Source: Desulfamplus magnetovallimortis
Lineage (GTDB): Bacteria > Desulfobacterota > Desulfobacteria > Desulfobacterales > Desulfobacteraceae
DNA length: 37,637 nucleotides
NCBI RefSeq assembly: GCF_900170035.1
Contig: NZ_LT828557.1
Span: forward strand, 65,124-102,760
Direction of reading: 5' to 3'
This document shows positions 26,910 through 34,314 of this stretch, piece after piece. Positions within the stretch are counted from its first letter, which is position 1; the number at the start of each line of letters is the position of its first letter. The notes under the pieces are model-generated. The model was not told the origin of the DNA. It saw only the letters and a list, made by a program, of their open reading frames with translations, and ran no database searches. The position numbers and the translations under genes are program-made.

Positions 26910-28009
26910 TTTGTTATTTCCTTGCTTGTAATTTTAAAAAGTGCCGGAAACTGGAAAAAATTGGCAACCTTTAAAAATTTTTCACCAGCACCGGTTATCT
27001 CAAATAATTTGGATTCTGACATTACCTGGCGGTAGATGCCGATTATCAGGTTGACCCCAAGGGAATCCACAGTTTCAATGTGATCTGCCTTCAAAACAAC
27101 CTTTGACACTCCAGGATTTGCCTTGAGTTTCTTTAAAAAAGAGTCCCTTAATACTTCAATCTTACTGGCCACAAGATCGGTTGTTGGCATTAAAAAGAGG
27201 GTATCTTTTTCAGGGTTTAAATCACTTGATGTTTCAATACCATATTTTTTTATTTGCTCCTTAAGGTCAATAACCGAGATACTGCTTTCAGGAATATCAA
27301 GTGTTTTTGAAAGAAGGGTGATTTCCATTGCTGTTCCAAAAAGGACAACAAAGGAGAGATCATTGTCGAGACAGTCGGCAAGGCCTTGAATACTTTCAAT
27401 ATCCAGGCTGGATTCAATGAATTCACCACTCATGTTAATGACATTGATGACATCAAAAGGGGTTTTGCCTTTCTGGGTAAGATCCTTTTTTAGAAAAAAA
27501 TTGAGTGTATAAAGTGATTGCCCGTTTTTCAAAAAACGTTCCAGTTTTTCTTCATTGATTTCAAATACTCTGGGGACTTTTCCATTTTGGTGAGTCTCCT
27601 GTAGTGTGATCATTTTTACTGGCTTGTCGCTCTGTTGAAAACAGCAAGTCAGATTCATAATCTCCTTTTCAATATCATACTGCTCACTGTTGGCAATATC
27701 CTCCAGCATGTTACTCAGAAGGTTTACACCTGCCTGCATTGCCTCCATCTGCCCATGATCTGCCGTTATTTTTTTATACATAATCTGGGAAATAAGCTCT
27801 TTTATTGTATGGGAGAGTGTACGTATTTTCTGAAAATGGTAAAAACCGGAAGCTCCCTTTATACTGTGAATTGACCGAAATACACCATGTAAAATATCAG
27901 GGTCCATGTTATTTATATCTTTCTGCAGCTCAAGCAGATCAGATTTAATGGATTCCAGGTGTACCTGGGACTCTTTTACAAAAACATTGACCAATTCATC
28001 TTCCATCAT
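26906..28009 (-). CDS. Hpt - shared domain - STAS protein
   Basis: A 367-residue protein with no kinase core. The N-terminal Hpt domain has His48 in FRSIHSIKGASG. A middle domain (about 149-245) closely matches CheA residues 253-349 (RFLKNGQSLYT, KKDLTQKGKTP, IESSLDIESIQGL). The C-terminal STAS domain (about 262-367) closely matches the separate STAS protein encoded just upstream, with VDSLGVNLIIGIYRQV. It therefore looks like a composite of CheA's N-terminus and the STAS gene. ATGA overlaps at both ends couple it to STAS and cheA. It could pass phosphate or a binding signal from the kinase to the partner-switch branch; that role is inference. Confidence 0.88.
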   Translation of the reverse strand: MMEDELVNVFVKESQVHLESIKSDLLELQKDINNMDPDILHGVFRSIHSIKGASGFYHFQKIRTLSHTIKELISQIMYKKITADHGQMEAMQAGVNLLSNMLEDIANSEQYDIEKEIMNLTCCFQQSDKPVKMITLQETHQNGKVPRVFEINEEKLERFLKNGQSLYTLNFFLKKDLTQKGKTPFDVINVINMSGEFIESSLDIESIQGLADCLDNDLSFVVLFGTAMEITLLSKTLDIPESSISVIDLKEQIKKYGIETSSDLNPEKDTLFLMPTTDLVASKIEVLRDSFLKKLKANPGVSKVVLKADHIETVDSLGVNLIIGIYRQVMSESKLFEITGAGEKFLKVANFFQFPALFKITSKEITK

Positions 28010-28326
28010 CTGGATTTCTCCTCTCCTGAAATGCTGAACAGCGCTGAAAAGTGAAAAAAAGCAGCTACTTTTAAAAACTTGTTGCCTGCCCCTGTAATTT
28101 TAAAAAGTTTTGATTCGGAAGTCACCTGTCGGTATATTCCTATGATTAAATTAACGCCAAGGGAGTCTACGGTGTCAATCCCGTCTACCTGTAAAATAAC
28201 GGTGGAGACATCCGGATGACCCGTCAGTGCTTCCAGAAAAAAATCCCTCAGTTGTTCAATCTGGCTGGCCACCAGATTCGTGTCCGGAATTAAAAAAAGT
28301 GTGTTGTTATCCCTATTGATTCTCAT
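28006..28326 (-). CDS. STAS-domain protein (anti-sigma-factor-antagonist-like)
   Basis: A 106-residue single STAS domain. The conserved VDSLGVNLIIGIYRQ motif holds the Ser that is normally phosphorylated or dephosphorylated in SpoIIAA/RsbV-type antagonists. The start was chosen at ATG 28326 because AAAGGAG lies seven bases upstream. The open frame continues to 28407, but that part runs into the dispersed repeat R1. The stop overlaps the start of the Hpt-STAS gene as ATGA. Its probable partner is the HATPase/SpoIIE protein encoded 250 bp upstream. Confidence 0.9.
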   Translation of the reverse strand: MRINRDNNTLFLIPDTNLVASQIEQLRDFFLEALTGHPDVSTVILQVDGIDTVDSLGVNLIIGIYRQVTSESKLFKITGAGNKFLKVAAFFHFSALFSISGEEKSR

Positions 28327-28390
28327 TATATACTCCTTTCCGGAGGTTTTTTTGCCATAAATCACTGAGACTATAGTTCTGTGATGATAT

Positions 28391-28565
28391 GAACTCAAAA
28401 TCGACATCTTATTGCTTTTTCAGAAGTTTTTGCAGTTGTCTGAACCAGGATAGATAGGGTAGGATAGATAATCCTGCCTTATCTTGTTAATCTTGGGAAT
28501 CCTTATTCAGACAGTGTTCACAAAGCTTACAAGACCATAGGTATCGGCTTTGAGTATGAAGGATG
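28391..28565 (+). repeat. Dispersed intergenic repeat family R1, copy C
   Basis: About 175 bp between the phosphatase gene and the STAS gene. In inverted orientation it matches 4576-4740 over nearly its whole length, and in direct orientation it partly matches 20520-20645. It ends in TATGAAGGATGC, similar to the terminal repeat of the element at 4452-4577. Confidence 0.85.
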
Positions 28566-28577
28566 CAGCTTTTTTTA

Positions 28578-30659
28578 TTAAATTTCCTTGAAAACAAGGC
28601 TGACCGTTCTTCCGTCAACAATCACCTCCTGGCCTGCGGATGTCATGAAACTCAACCCCCGTTTATCTATCTGTGTCAGGGTTAATTCCGCTGGCTTGCG
28701 TACATTGTCCTCAAGCTTGAAGCCACTGCCTTCATCTGAAACTGAGATCCGTAATTGCTGCTTTTCAGCATAAATTTCAATTTCGATGTGAGCATTTTGT
28801 TTATAATTATTACCATGCTCTACAGCATTCAAAAGCGCTTCCCTGGCAGAAAGCAGAATAAGATCCCTGTCATTTCCTTTAGGAATGTATCGGGAAAGCA
28901 GGCACTCGTCTATCCATATACAAGCTCTGTCAACCTCTTCGTAGGTTGAAAAAAATTCGGAGCGGCATATGGGTTTGCCCCACGTTTCAGGATTATGAAT
29001 ACAAAGGAGAATTATGTCATCCTCTTGCTCCTTATTGCCCAACAGGGTATCCACAAGATGCTGGCAAATGCCTTTTGAGCGTTTTCCGGTAAGGAAGATT
29101 CCTGAAATATCCTGCTCAACTGCCTTATCTCCATTCCCGTTTTCCATGGCTGAAGACGGGAAACTGGGGTAAGTTATTTTGTACTCACTCCTGAAGAGTT
29201 CCAGGTTGGCATCAATAGCTGAAATCAGATCTTCTGTGAGAATACCATCTGAGAATAAAAAAAGGAATCTGTTTGGATGCAGTTGTTCAGATTCAGATAC
29301 AAACAGCTCATCCATTTCCAGAGCACCCAAAACCATCCCGCCTCCATTAAGGGGAGTATAAAGGATTCTGTCGTCTGACTCAAATGAAACTAAAAGGCCT
29401 CCCGGGTTTCCTGCGGAAGCAAGTTCCAGATGCCCTGACCAGCGATCCCAGATAAGTGCCGTTGCACAGACGTGGGATTTGTCGTTTCCAACCTTTAGTA
29501 ATTCACGGTTTACTGTTTTCAATAGCGACAGAGGAGCCTTATGGGTGTCCCATAAAGAGGTAAGAATACCCGTGAATGTGGCACTGGTGTAAGAACTCAT
29601 CACATCATGACCTGCCACATCTGCCAGCACAAGAGCGCAGTGTCCGTCAGGTCCGAAACGGTGGCAACGCATCATGTCCCCTCCTGCCTCATGTAATGGT
29701 TGATAGGCAACATCAAGAAAAGGGCATAAATGGATGCAGCCCGGATGTATCAGTTGGGCCTGGGCCTGACGTACCAGAGATGCAGTTCGGGCATCTGAAT
29801 TACGAGAGCCTTTCAGACGGGACTGGGATAGCGCAGATTCAATGATTTCAAGGGCAGTGGCCTTTGAAACCTGATCCTGGGGAATGATACCGTCAACCTT
29901 TTGTTGAACCGCATACTGAAAAGTTGAAGGATCATAGGAAGGGGTGTAAAGAAAAACAAGGATATGGGGATATTGTCTTTTAACAATTGTCAAAAGTCCC
30001 AACCCATCAATGCCGGAAGTAAAGATATTGCTGATAATGACCTCAACCTTTTTTTCCTTGTTTTCTATGTATTCAAATGCCTCTGACCCGTTGGCAACTC
30101 CTTTAACACTAAAACCTGCTTCTGTTAAAAGAGATGCATAGTGTGTTCTAAGTTGTGCATCTTCTTCTACTACAATTAGGCAAAGCCCTTTAAATGGGGA
30201 TGATGATGAGAAAGATGCTTTATCAGAAGAAAGGTTGGGCATATCTCCATCTCCTGATTCGCTGGATATTTCATACCCACTGAAGCCCTCTTTTGTGTAG
30301 AGTTTAACGATGGATTTTAGCTCCTTAACATCCACGGGTTTTGGTAAAAAATCTGTGCATCCTGACCTTAAACTGCGTTGACGGTCCTGTTTCAATGCAA
30401 GGGCTGAAACCGCTACAATGGGTATATTTATGCCCATCTCCCTGATTTTTTTTGCAGTTTCAAAACCATCCATTCCCGGCATGAGCAGGTCAAGCATAAT
30501 AAGATTGAAAACGGTTTCATTGAGTTTTATCAGAGCTTCTATTCCGTTCTTTGCCTCTGTCACTGCAAAGCCTTCAGCTATGAGAACTTCCGATATCAAA
30601 ACCCTGTTAAAAGGGTTGTCATCTACAATAAGGATATGGGGTTTGTCTGTATCTGGCAT
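28578..30659 (-). CDS. REC - pseudo-REC - SpoIIE/RsbU phosphatase - HATPase (RsbW-like) protein
   Basis: A 693-residue regulator. Receiver 1 (about 5-125) has Asp57 in LIMLDLLMPGMDG. Receiver 2 (about 158-280) has Asn211 where the acceptor Asp should be (VIISNIFTSGIDG), so it cannot be phosphorylated in the normal way. A PP2C/SpoIIE-type phosphatase follows (about 305-545) with EAGGDMM and LADVAGHDVMSS as metal-binding segments. A GHKL ATPase of the anti-sigma-kinase type ends the protein (about 560-690; REALLNAVEHGN, DEGSGF). It thus carries both activities that act on STAS proteins, kinase-like and phosphatase. It is first in the cluster; AGGAG precedes the ATG by 10 bases. Confidence 0.92.
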   Translation of the reverse strand: MPDTDKPHILIVDDNPFNRVLISEVLIAEGFAVTEAKNGIEALIKLNETVFNLIMLDLLMPGMDGFETAKKIREMGINIPIVAVSALALKQDRQRSLRSGCTDFLPKPVDVKELKSIVKLYTKEGFSGYEISSESGDGDMPNLSSDKASFSSSSPFKGLCLIVVEEDAQLRTHYASLLTEAGFSVKGVANGSEAFEYIENKEKKVEVIISNIFTSGIDGLGLLTIVKRQYPHILVFLYTPSYDPSTFQYAVQQKVDGIIPQDQVSKATALEIIESALSQSRLKGSRNSDARTASLVRQAQAQLIHPGCIHLCPFLDVAYQPLHEAGGDMMRCHRFGPDGHCALVLADVAGHDVMSSYTSATFTGILTSLWDTHKAPLSLLKTVNRELLKVGNDKSHVCATALIWDRWSGHLELASAGNPGGLLVSFESDDRILYTPLNGGGMVLGALEMDELFVSESEQLHPNRFLFLFSDGILTEDLISAIDANLELFRSEYKITYPSFPSSAMENGNGDKAVEQDISGIFLTGKRSKGICQHLVDTLLGNKEQEDDIILLCIHNPETWGKPICRSEFFSTYEEVDRACIWIDECLLSRYIPKGNDRDLILLSAREALLNAVEHGNNYKQNAHIEIEIYAEKQQLRISVSDEGSGFKLEDNVRKPAELTLTQIDKRGLSFMTSAGQEVIVDGRTVSLVFKEI

Positions 30660-30689
30660 TACCAGGCACTCCTGTATAGAGTAACTACC

Positions 30690-30750
30690 ATGCCCTGACG
30701 GGCATAACGAAAATTGAAAATATTTTTAAAGATTCCTTAATGTTTGTCAA
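30690..30750 (-). promoter_or_regulatory. Candidate promoter and leader hairpin of the chemosensory cluster
   Basis: On the minus strand TTGACA (30750-30745) is followed after 16-17 bases by an A/T-rich TAAAAA-like -10. A perfect 6-bp-stem hairpin (ATGCCC TGAC GGGCAT, 30690-30705) lies in the leader before the AGGAG. The -35 falls within the first unit of the 25-bp repeat array. The -10 match is poor. Confidence 0.4.
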
Positions 30751-30980
30751 TCAGGATGAGGATTGATGCTTGTGAATCAGGTGTGGGTTGATGCTTGTCA
30801 ATGAGGAGAAAGTCAGTACTTGTTAATCAGAAGAAGTTTAATACTTATTAATCAGAAGAAAATTATTATTGGTTAATCAGAAGAAAATTATTATTGGTTA
30901 ATCAGAAGAAAATTATTATTGGTTAATCAGAAGAAAGTTATTATTGGTTAATCAGAAGAAAGTTATTATTTGTTAATCAC
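30741..30980. repeat. 25-bp direct-repeat array, about 10 units
   Basis: Units start at 30741 (26 bp), then every 25 bp from 30767. The core is TTAATCAGAAGAAA. Units at 30867-30966 are nearly identical; those towards 30741 diverge progressively. There are no spacers. It lies in the 435-bp region (30660-31094) upstream of the chemosensory cluster, which otherwise contains only the leader, a short unremarkable stretch and the rnf terminator. Confidence 0.92.
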
Positions 30981-31016
30981 GAATTTAGGCATAACACGAT
31001 GAAACTCAAAATATTC

Positions 31017-31049
31017 AATAAAAAGTAGAGACAAGGGATTCCTTGTCTC
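31017..31049 (-). terminator. Rho-independent terminator of the rnf operon
   Basis: On the minus strand a 9-bp stem GAGACAAGG/CCTTGTCTC with a four-base loop (31028-31049) is followed by TACTTTTTATT. It lies 45 bp after the rnfB stop. Its outer sequence, GTAGAGAC, is shared with the palindrome at 4499-4524. Confidence 0.75.
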
Positions 31050-31094
31050 CACATTGTAATTAACTCACACTTTTATTCAAAATTTTGAAGAGTA

Positions 31095-31913
31095 CTATAC
31101 TGTTTTACCAACATAGTTTATGCAGTCATTGGGACATTTTTCAATGGCTTTATCCACATTCTCAACCTTTTCAGCGGAATAGCCATCACCAACTGTAATT
31201 GCAATATCTCCATCCATAACAAACATATCATCAATTCGGGTACATGCCTTGCAGCCAATGCATCCCTTGTCACAGACAGAGGTAACATCCTTTCCTTTAT
31301 CTTTATTGGAACAAAGTACCGCCGGAACACGATCTTCTTCAAAAAGTGACATTGTAACAATATTTCTGGGACATGCTTTTACACAGGCACCGCATCCTAT
31401 GCACTTTTCATAGTCAACAACGGCAAGTCCTTTTTCCACATGAATCGCATCATACTTGCATGCTGCAACACAGTCTCCAAATCCAAGGCAGCCAAATGTA
31501 CAGGACTGAACCCCTGCTACCAAAGTTGCTGCAGCACATTTTTGTTCACCAAAGTAGTCGGTGCGTCCCTTTTTTTCATCTGCTGTGGCACCACAGTGTA
31601 CCACAGGGCGAAAGATAAGGGCCTCTCCGGCCTCAATACCCATAATTCCGGCTACTTCAGCAGCACAGGCAGCTCCTCCAACAGGACACTTGTTTACCGG
31701 AGCATTGTCCTTGACAACAGCCTCGGCATAGTCACTGCATCCAATAAATCCGCAACCGCCGCAATTGGCGCCGGGAAGAGCATTGTTGACAGCTTCCACA
31801 CGGGGATCAACCTCAACATGAAATTTGACATTGGCCCATCCAAGGATGTAGGACATTATAACAGCCATGACAAGCATGGTTCCGGCAGCAATGCCAATGG
31901 TTACAATAGTCAT
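31095..31913 (-). CDS. rnfB: Rnf complex ferredoxin subunit RnfB
   Basis: A 272-residue iron-sulfur subunit. An N-terminal membrane anchor (about 4-26) is followed by the CX2CX4CX16C cluster motif with Cys51, Cys54, Cys59 and Cys76 (CGGCGFIGC). Further ferredoxin-type motifs are [12 protein letters not shown] and the CKYDAI region, with an additional Cys-rich segment near [12 protein letters not shown]. RnfB takes electrons from reduced ferredoxin and passes them into the membrane complex. Its start overlaps the rnfA stop as ATGA. It is the last gene of the operon. Confidence 0.96.
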   Translation of the reverse strand: MTIVTIGIAAGTMLVMAVIMSYILGWANVKFHVEVDPRVEAVNNALPGANCGGCGFIGCSDYAEAVVKDNAPVNKCPVGGAACAAEVAGIMGIEAGEALIFRPVVHCGATADEKKGRTDYFGEQKCAAATLVAGVQSCTFGCLGFGDCVAACKYDAIHVEKGLAVVDYEKCIGCGACVKACPRNIVTMSLFEEDRVPAVLCSNKDKGKDVTSVCDKGCIGCKACTRIDDMFVMDGDIAITVGDGYSAEKVENVDKAIEKCPNDCINYVGKTV

Positions 31914-32794
31914 GAGCAGACCTCCTCACTCCCTCTGACAAAAAAATAATTGTCTTTTATAAGAAAATCCCTGTCTTGTAATGCTCTCAGGACTTTCATG
32001 CTTCGTTGTGGCGGTGAGCCGCCATGACCTTTATATCGGGAAAAATCCATTTCTGAAGATGCAATCCTGTACTCAGCATGAATTTCAGGTGTGCTGTTTG
32101 TTGTCAAAGCCTTTTTCAATCCAGAATCAACGCCTGTGAAACCCATGAAGGCAAGCGCCATTATGCCTCCCACAACAAGGGTGATGGCAGCTCCCTGAAA
32201 AGGCTCAGGGATATCACAAATCTCCATCTCCTCACGGATTCCTGACATGATAACAATTGCAATGGTAAAACCTACTCCTCCAAAAAAGGCAAGGATAAGA
32301 GAGCGCCCAAGATCCCAGGCATCAGCAGGATTTTCAACACCTGCAACATTACTCATTATTGTAAGACAGGCAAAGAGAATTGCACAGTTTGTCGTTATAA
32401 GGGGCAAAAATACGCCAAATGATTTGTAAAGAGCCGGAAAAAATTTGCGAACATACATCTCCACAAACTGAACAGAAGATGAAATTGCAAAAATATAGAC
32501 TATATAACTTAAAACTGTAAGATCAATCTTTGCTGCCACTTCATCAGGAAGAAAAAATCCTCCAACAAAAGAGGTCACCGGAGCACCAGGAATAAGTATC
32601 ATGGTGGTAATGCTCCAACTCAGAAAAGCGGCAATCGAAATAACAAAGGTTACTGCGCATCCCATACCAAATGCCATGTCCACTTTTTTGGAAACCCCGA
32701 TAAAAGGGCATATTCCCACAAAATAGTAGAGCACAAAGTTATTGATCAGTGCGGCACTCAGTGCAATGAGAATGATATCAACAAGATAGTTCAT
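31910..32794 (-). CDS. rnfA: Rnf complex membrane subunit RnfA with a ~70-residue C-terminal extension
   Basis: A 294-residue product. RnfA proteins are normally near 190-200 residues. Residues 1 to about 222 match the family: [41 protein letters not shown], and the closing IMALAFMGF. The remaining ~70 residues are hydrophilic and are encoded largely by the two-hairpin repeat R2 (31936-32028). The reading frame continues into the ribosome site and start of rnfB (ATGA overlap). The start was set at ATG 32794, with GGAG nine bases upstream. A TTG at 32818 and an ATG at 32803 are less suitable. Whether the tail is translated to full length, or the stop was lost by insertion, cannot be told from sequence. 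Confidence 0.93.
   Translation of the reverse strand: MNYLVDIILIALSAALINNFVLYYFVGICPFIGVSKKVDMAFGMGCAVTFVISIAAFLSWSITTMILIPGAPVTSFVGGFFLPDEVAAKIDLTVLSYIVYIFAISSSVQFVEMYVRKFFPALYKSFGVFLPLITTNCAILFACLTIMSNVAGVENPADAWDLGRSLILAFFGGVGFTIAIVIMSGIREEMEICDIPEPFQGAAITLVVGGIMALAFMGFTGVDSGLKKALTTNSTPEIHAEYRIASSEMDFSRYKGHGGSPPQRSMKVLRALQDRDFLIKDNYFFVRGSEEVCS
31936..32028 (-). repeat. Two-hairpin repeat element R2, copy 2, inside the rnfA reading frame
   Basis: It matches 20663-20757: TGGCGG/CCGCCA stem (different bases but paired), CAACGAAGCATGAAAGTCC conserved, a second stem GAAAGTCC/GGGATTTTC (with a G-U pair) and CTTATAAAA. Here it is open in frame and encodes part of the RnfA extension, including RSMKVLRAL. 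Confidence 0.85.
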
Positions 32795-32862
32795 AAAAAT
32801 CATCTCCAAATATTGCAAAATTTCAGTGTTTCTATCTGGTAATATTTTTATAGTACAGGGAG

Positions 32863-33016
32863 TTTCATTTTATTCACTTCAAAAGCAAATAGTTATGAAA
32901 AAGCCAGCACAATGGGTACTTAAGTTCATATTACAGGAATTTCCACTTTATCACTGCAAAGGCAAAAAGTTACGAGAAAGTCCGATCAAAGGATACTTAA
33001 GTTCACAAGAAATATT
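32863..33016. repeat. 77-bp tandem duplication between rnfA and rnfE
   Basis: Two diverged copies at 77-bp spacing (32863-32939 and 32940-33016) share AGTTA-GA-AAAG and TACTTAAGTTCA landmarks. The rnfE-rnfA gap is 247 bp, long for this operon, in which the other junctions overlap or nearly abut. Confidence 0.7.
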
Positions 33017-33041
33017 GATCCATTGTTTTACACTGATATTT

Positions 33042-33656
33042 TTATGCATTTTTTGTCTTTCTGGAAGAGTACCAGTTAACAGCTCCCAAAAGAAGGCCCA
33101 AGGTAATAAAGGCACCAGGAGGCAGTACCATTATAACCCAATCAGGCCACGCAGCAGGAAGCAGATGAACCCCGAAAAGACCTCCGGTTCCAAGAAGCTC
33201 ACGCACAGCAGCGATACTTGCAAGGGCAAGGCCAAATCCTATGGACTGCCCAATGGCATCTGCACCGGCAACAAAAGCCGACTGCTTGGACGCACATACC
33301 TCACAACGGCATATGATTAGGCAGTTAACAATTATCAAGGGAATATATGGCCCAAGAAGCTTGCTCATCTGATACACATAAGCGGCAAGAAACCTGTCTG
33401 CAATAGTTACAAAAGTTGCTATAGTCAGAGTAAACACAACAATACGCAGATGAGGTTTGAGCAGGTCTCTGATCAAACTTGTCACTATATTTGCACAAAA
33501 AAGAACAAAGGCAACTGAGCATGCCATTGTAATGGCAGGTTTCATTCCATTTGTAACAGCAAGAGTTGGACAGAGCCCAAGTAGCTGTCGATAAACAGGG
33601 TTTTCAGGAAGAATCCCCTGAACAAATCTTTCCATCGCAGTGGGTTGATCAGCCAT
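33042..33656 (-). CDS. rnfE: Rnf complex membrane subunit RnfE
   Basis: A 204-residue integral membrane protein of the RnfE/NqrD family, paralogous to RnfA with inverted topology. Family landmarks are NPVYRQLLGLCPTLAVTNG near the N-terminus, the mid-membrane segment PYIPLIIVNCLIICRCE, and LGTGGLFGVHLLP. About six membrane helices can be seen. Its Cys residues in the NC-CRC segment fit the membrane iron-sulfur site shared with RnfA. The ATG directly follows the rnfG stop codon. Confidence 0.96.
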   Translation of the reverse strand: MADQPTAMERFVQGILPENPVYRQLLGLCPTLAVTNGMKPAITMACSVAFVLFCANIVTSLIRDLLKPHLRIVVFTLTIATFVTIADRFLAAYVYQMSKLLGPYIPLIIVNCLIICRCEVCASKQSAFVAGADAIGQSIGFGLALASIAAVRELLGTGGLFGVHLLPAAWPDWVIMVLPPGAFITLGLLLGAVNWYSSRKTKNA

Positions 33657-34313
33657 TTATTCTTTCCCTTTTTGATTTTCAGTGTTTCTGTTTTTAAGCT
33701 CTTCTCCAAGATCGGCAATGGTCTGGTTGATCATGCGCGTAACGCAGTCTGAAGAGATTGTTGCTCCGGATATGGCATCAATTTCATTGGTTTTTTTTGC
33801 CCCTGTTTTGACAACTGTCAATGCAGTTGCCACAGCCTTTCCTGTAAATTGAGATCTCCACTGATCTTCAACAATTTTGTTGCCAAGTCCCGGAGTCTCC
33901 TTCTGATCCAGAATAAAAAGGCCGGTAATTTTCTCAACAGCGGCATCAAATCCCACAAGCAACTCAATTTTATCAGCATATCCCTGGGCAGATGCTTTTG
34001 CTACCCAACCAGCTCTTTTTCCATCATTAAACTTTGCGTCATAGACATTATAAAATTTGGTTCTTCCCTCTTTTTCAACAGCAATTCTGGAAGGTTCTAT
34101 TCCAAGGCTGGCTCCGGAATGGGCAATTTTTGCAGCTTCTGCCTCACCAAGAACAACGACAGGAACCTTTTCCATGGTCTCCCTGATCTTGTTCTCTTCA
34201 ATAACCGGCCCCAGAACCGTCTGAACACCTGCAAGGGACATTCCAAACAGAAATGCAAGGGTCAGGACAAGCCACGCCTGGAGGAGATTGTTTTTCTGTA
34301 CTTTTTCTACCAT
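33657..34313 (-). CDS. rnfG: Rnf complex FMN-binding subunit RnfG
   Basis: A 218-residue periplasm-facing flavoprotein anchored by one N-terminal helix (about 9-30). The flavinylation motif SGAT (182-185, in DAISGATISSDCV) carries the Thr to which FMN is attached in this family. The start was set at ATG 34313, one base after the rnfD stop, with GGGAG upstream. An ATG at 34373 would overlap rnfD by about 60 bases and add residues not typical of RnfG. RnfG passes electrons on within the ferredoxin:NAD+ oxidoreductase. Covalent attachment would need an ApbE enzyme, which is not in this window. Confidence 0.95.
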   Translation of the reverse strand: MVEKVQKNNLLQAWLVLTLAFLFGMSLAGVQTVLGPVIEENKIRETMEKVPVVVLGEAEAAKIAHSGASLGIEPSRIAVEKEGRTKFYNVYDAKFNDGKRAGWVAKASAQGYADKIELLVGFDAAVEKITGLFILDQKETPGLGNKIVEDQWRSQFTGKAVATALTVVKTGAKKTNEIDAISGATISSDCVTRMINQTIADLGEELKNRNTENQKGKE

Positions 34314-34314
34314 A

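Noticed and set aside
28327-28407. Upstream extension of the STAS gene to ATG 28407
   Set aside because: The extra residues run into the dispersed repeat R1, and a strong AAAGGAG precedes ATG 28326 instead.
30741-30980. CRISPR array
   Set aside because: The 25-bp units follow each other with no unique spacers and diverge along the array, and no cas gene is nearby.
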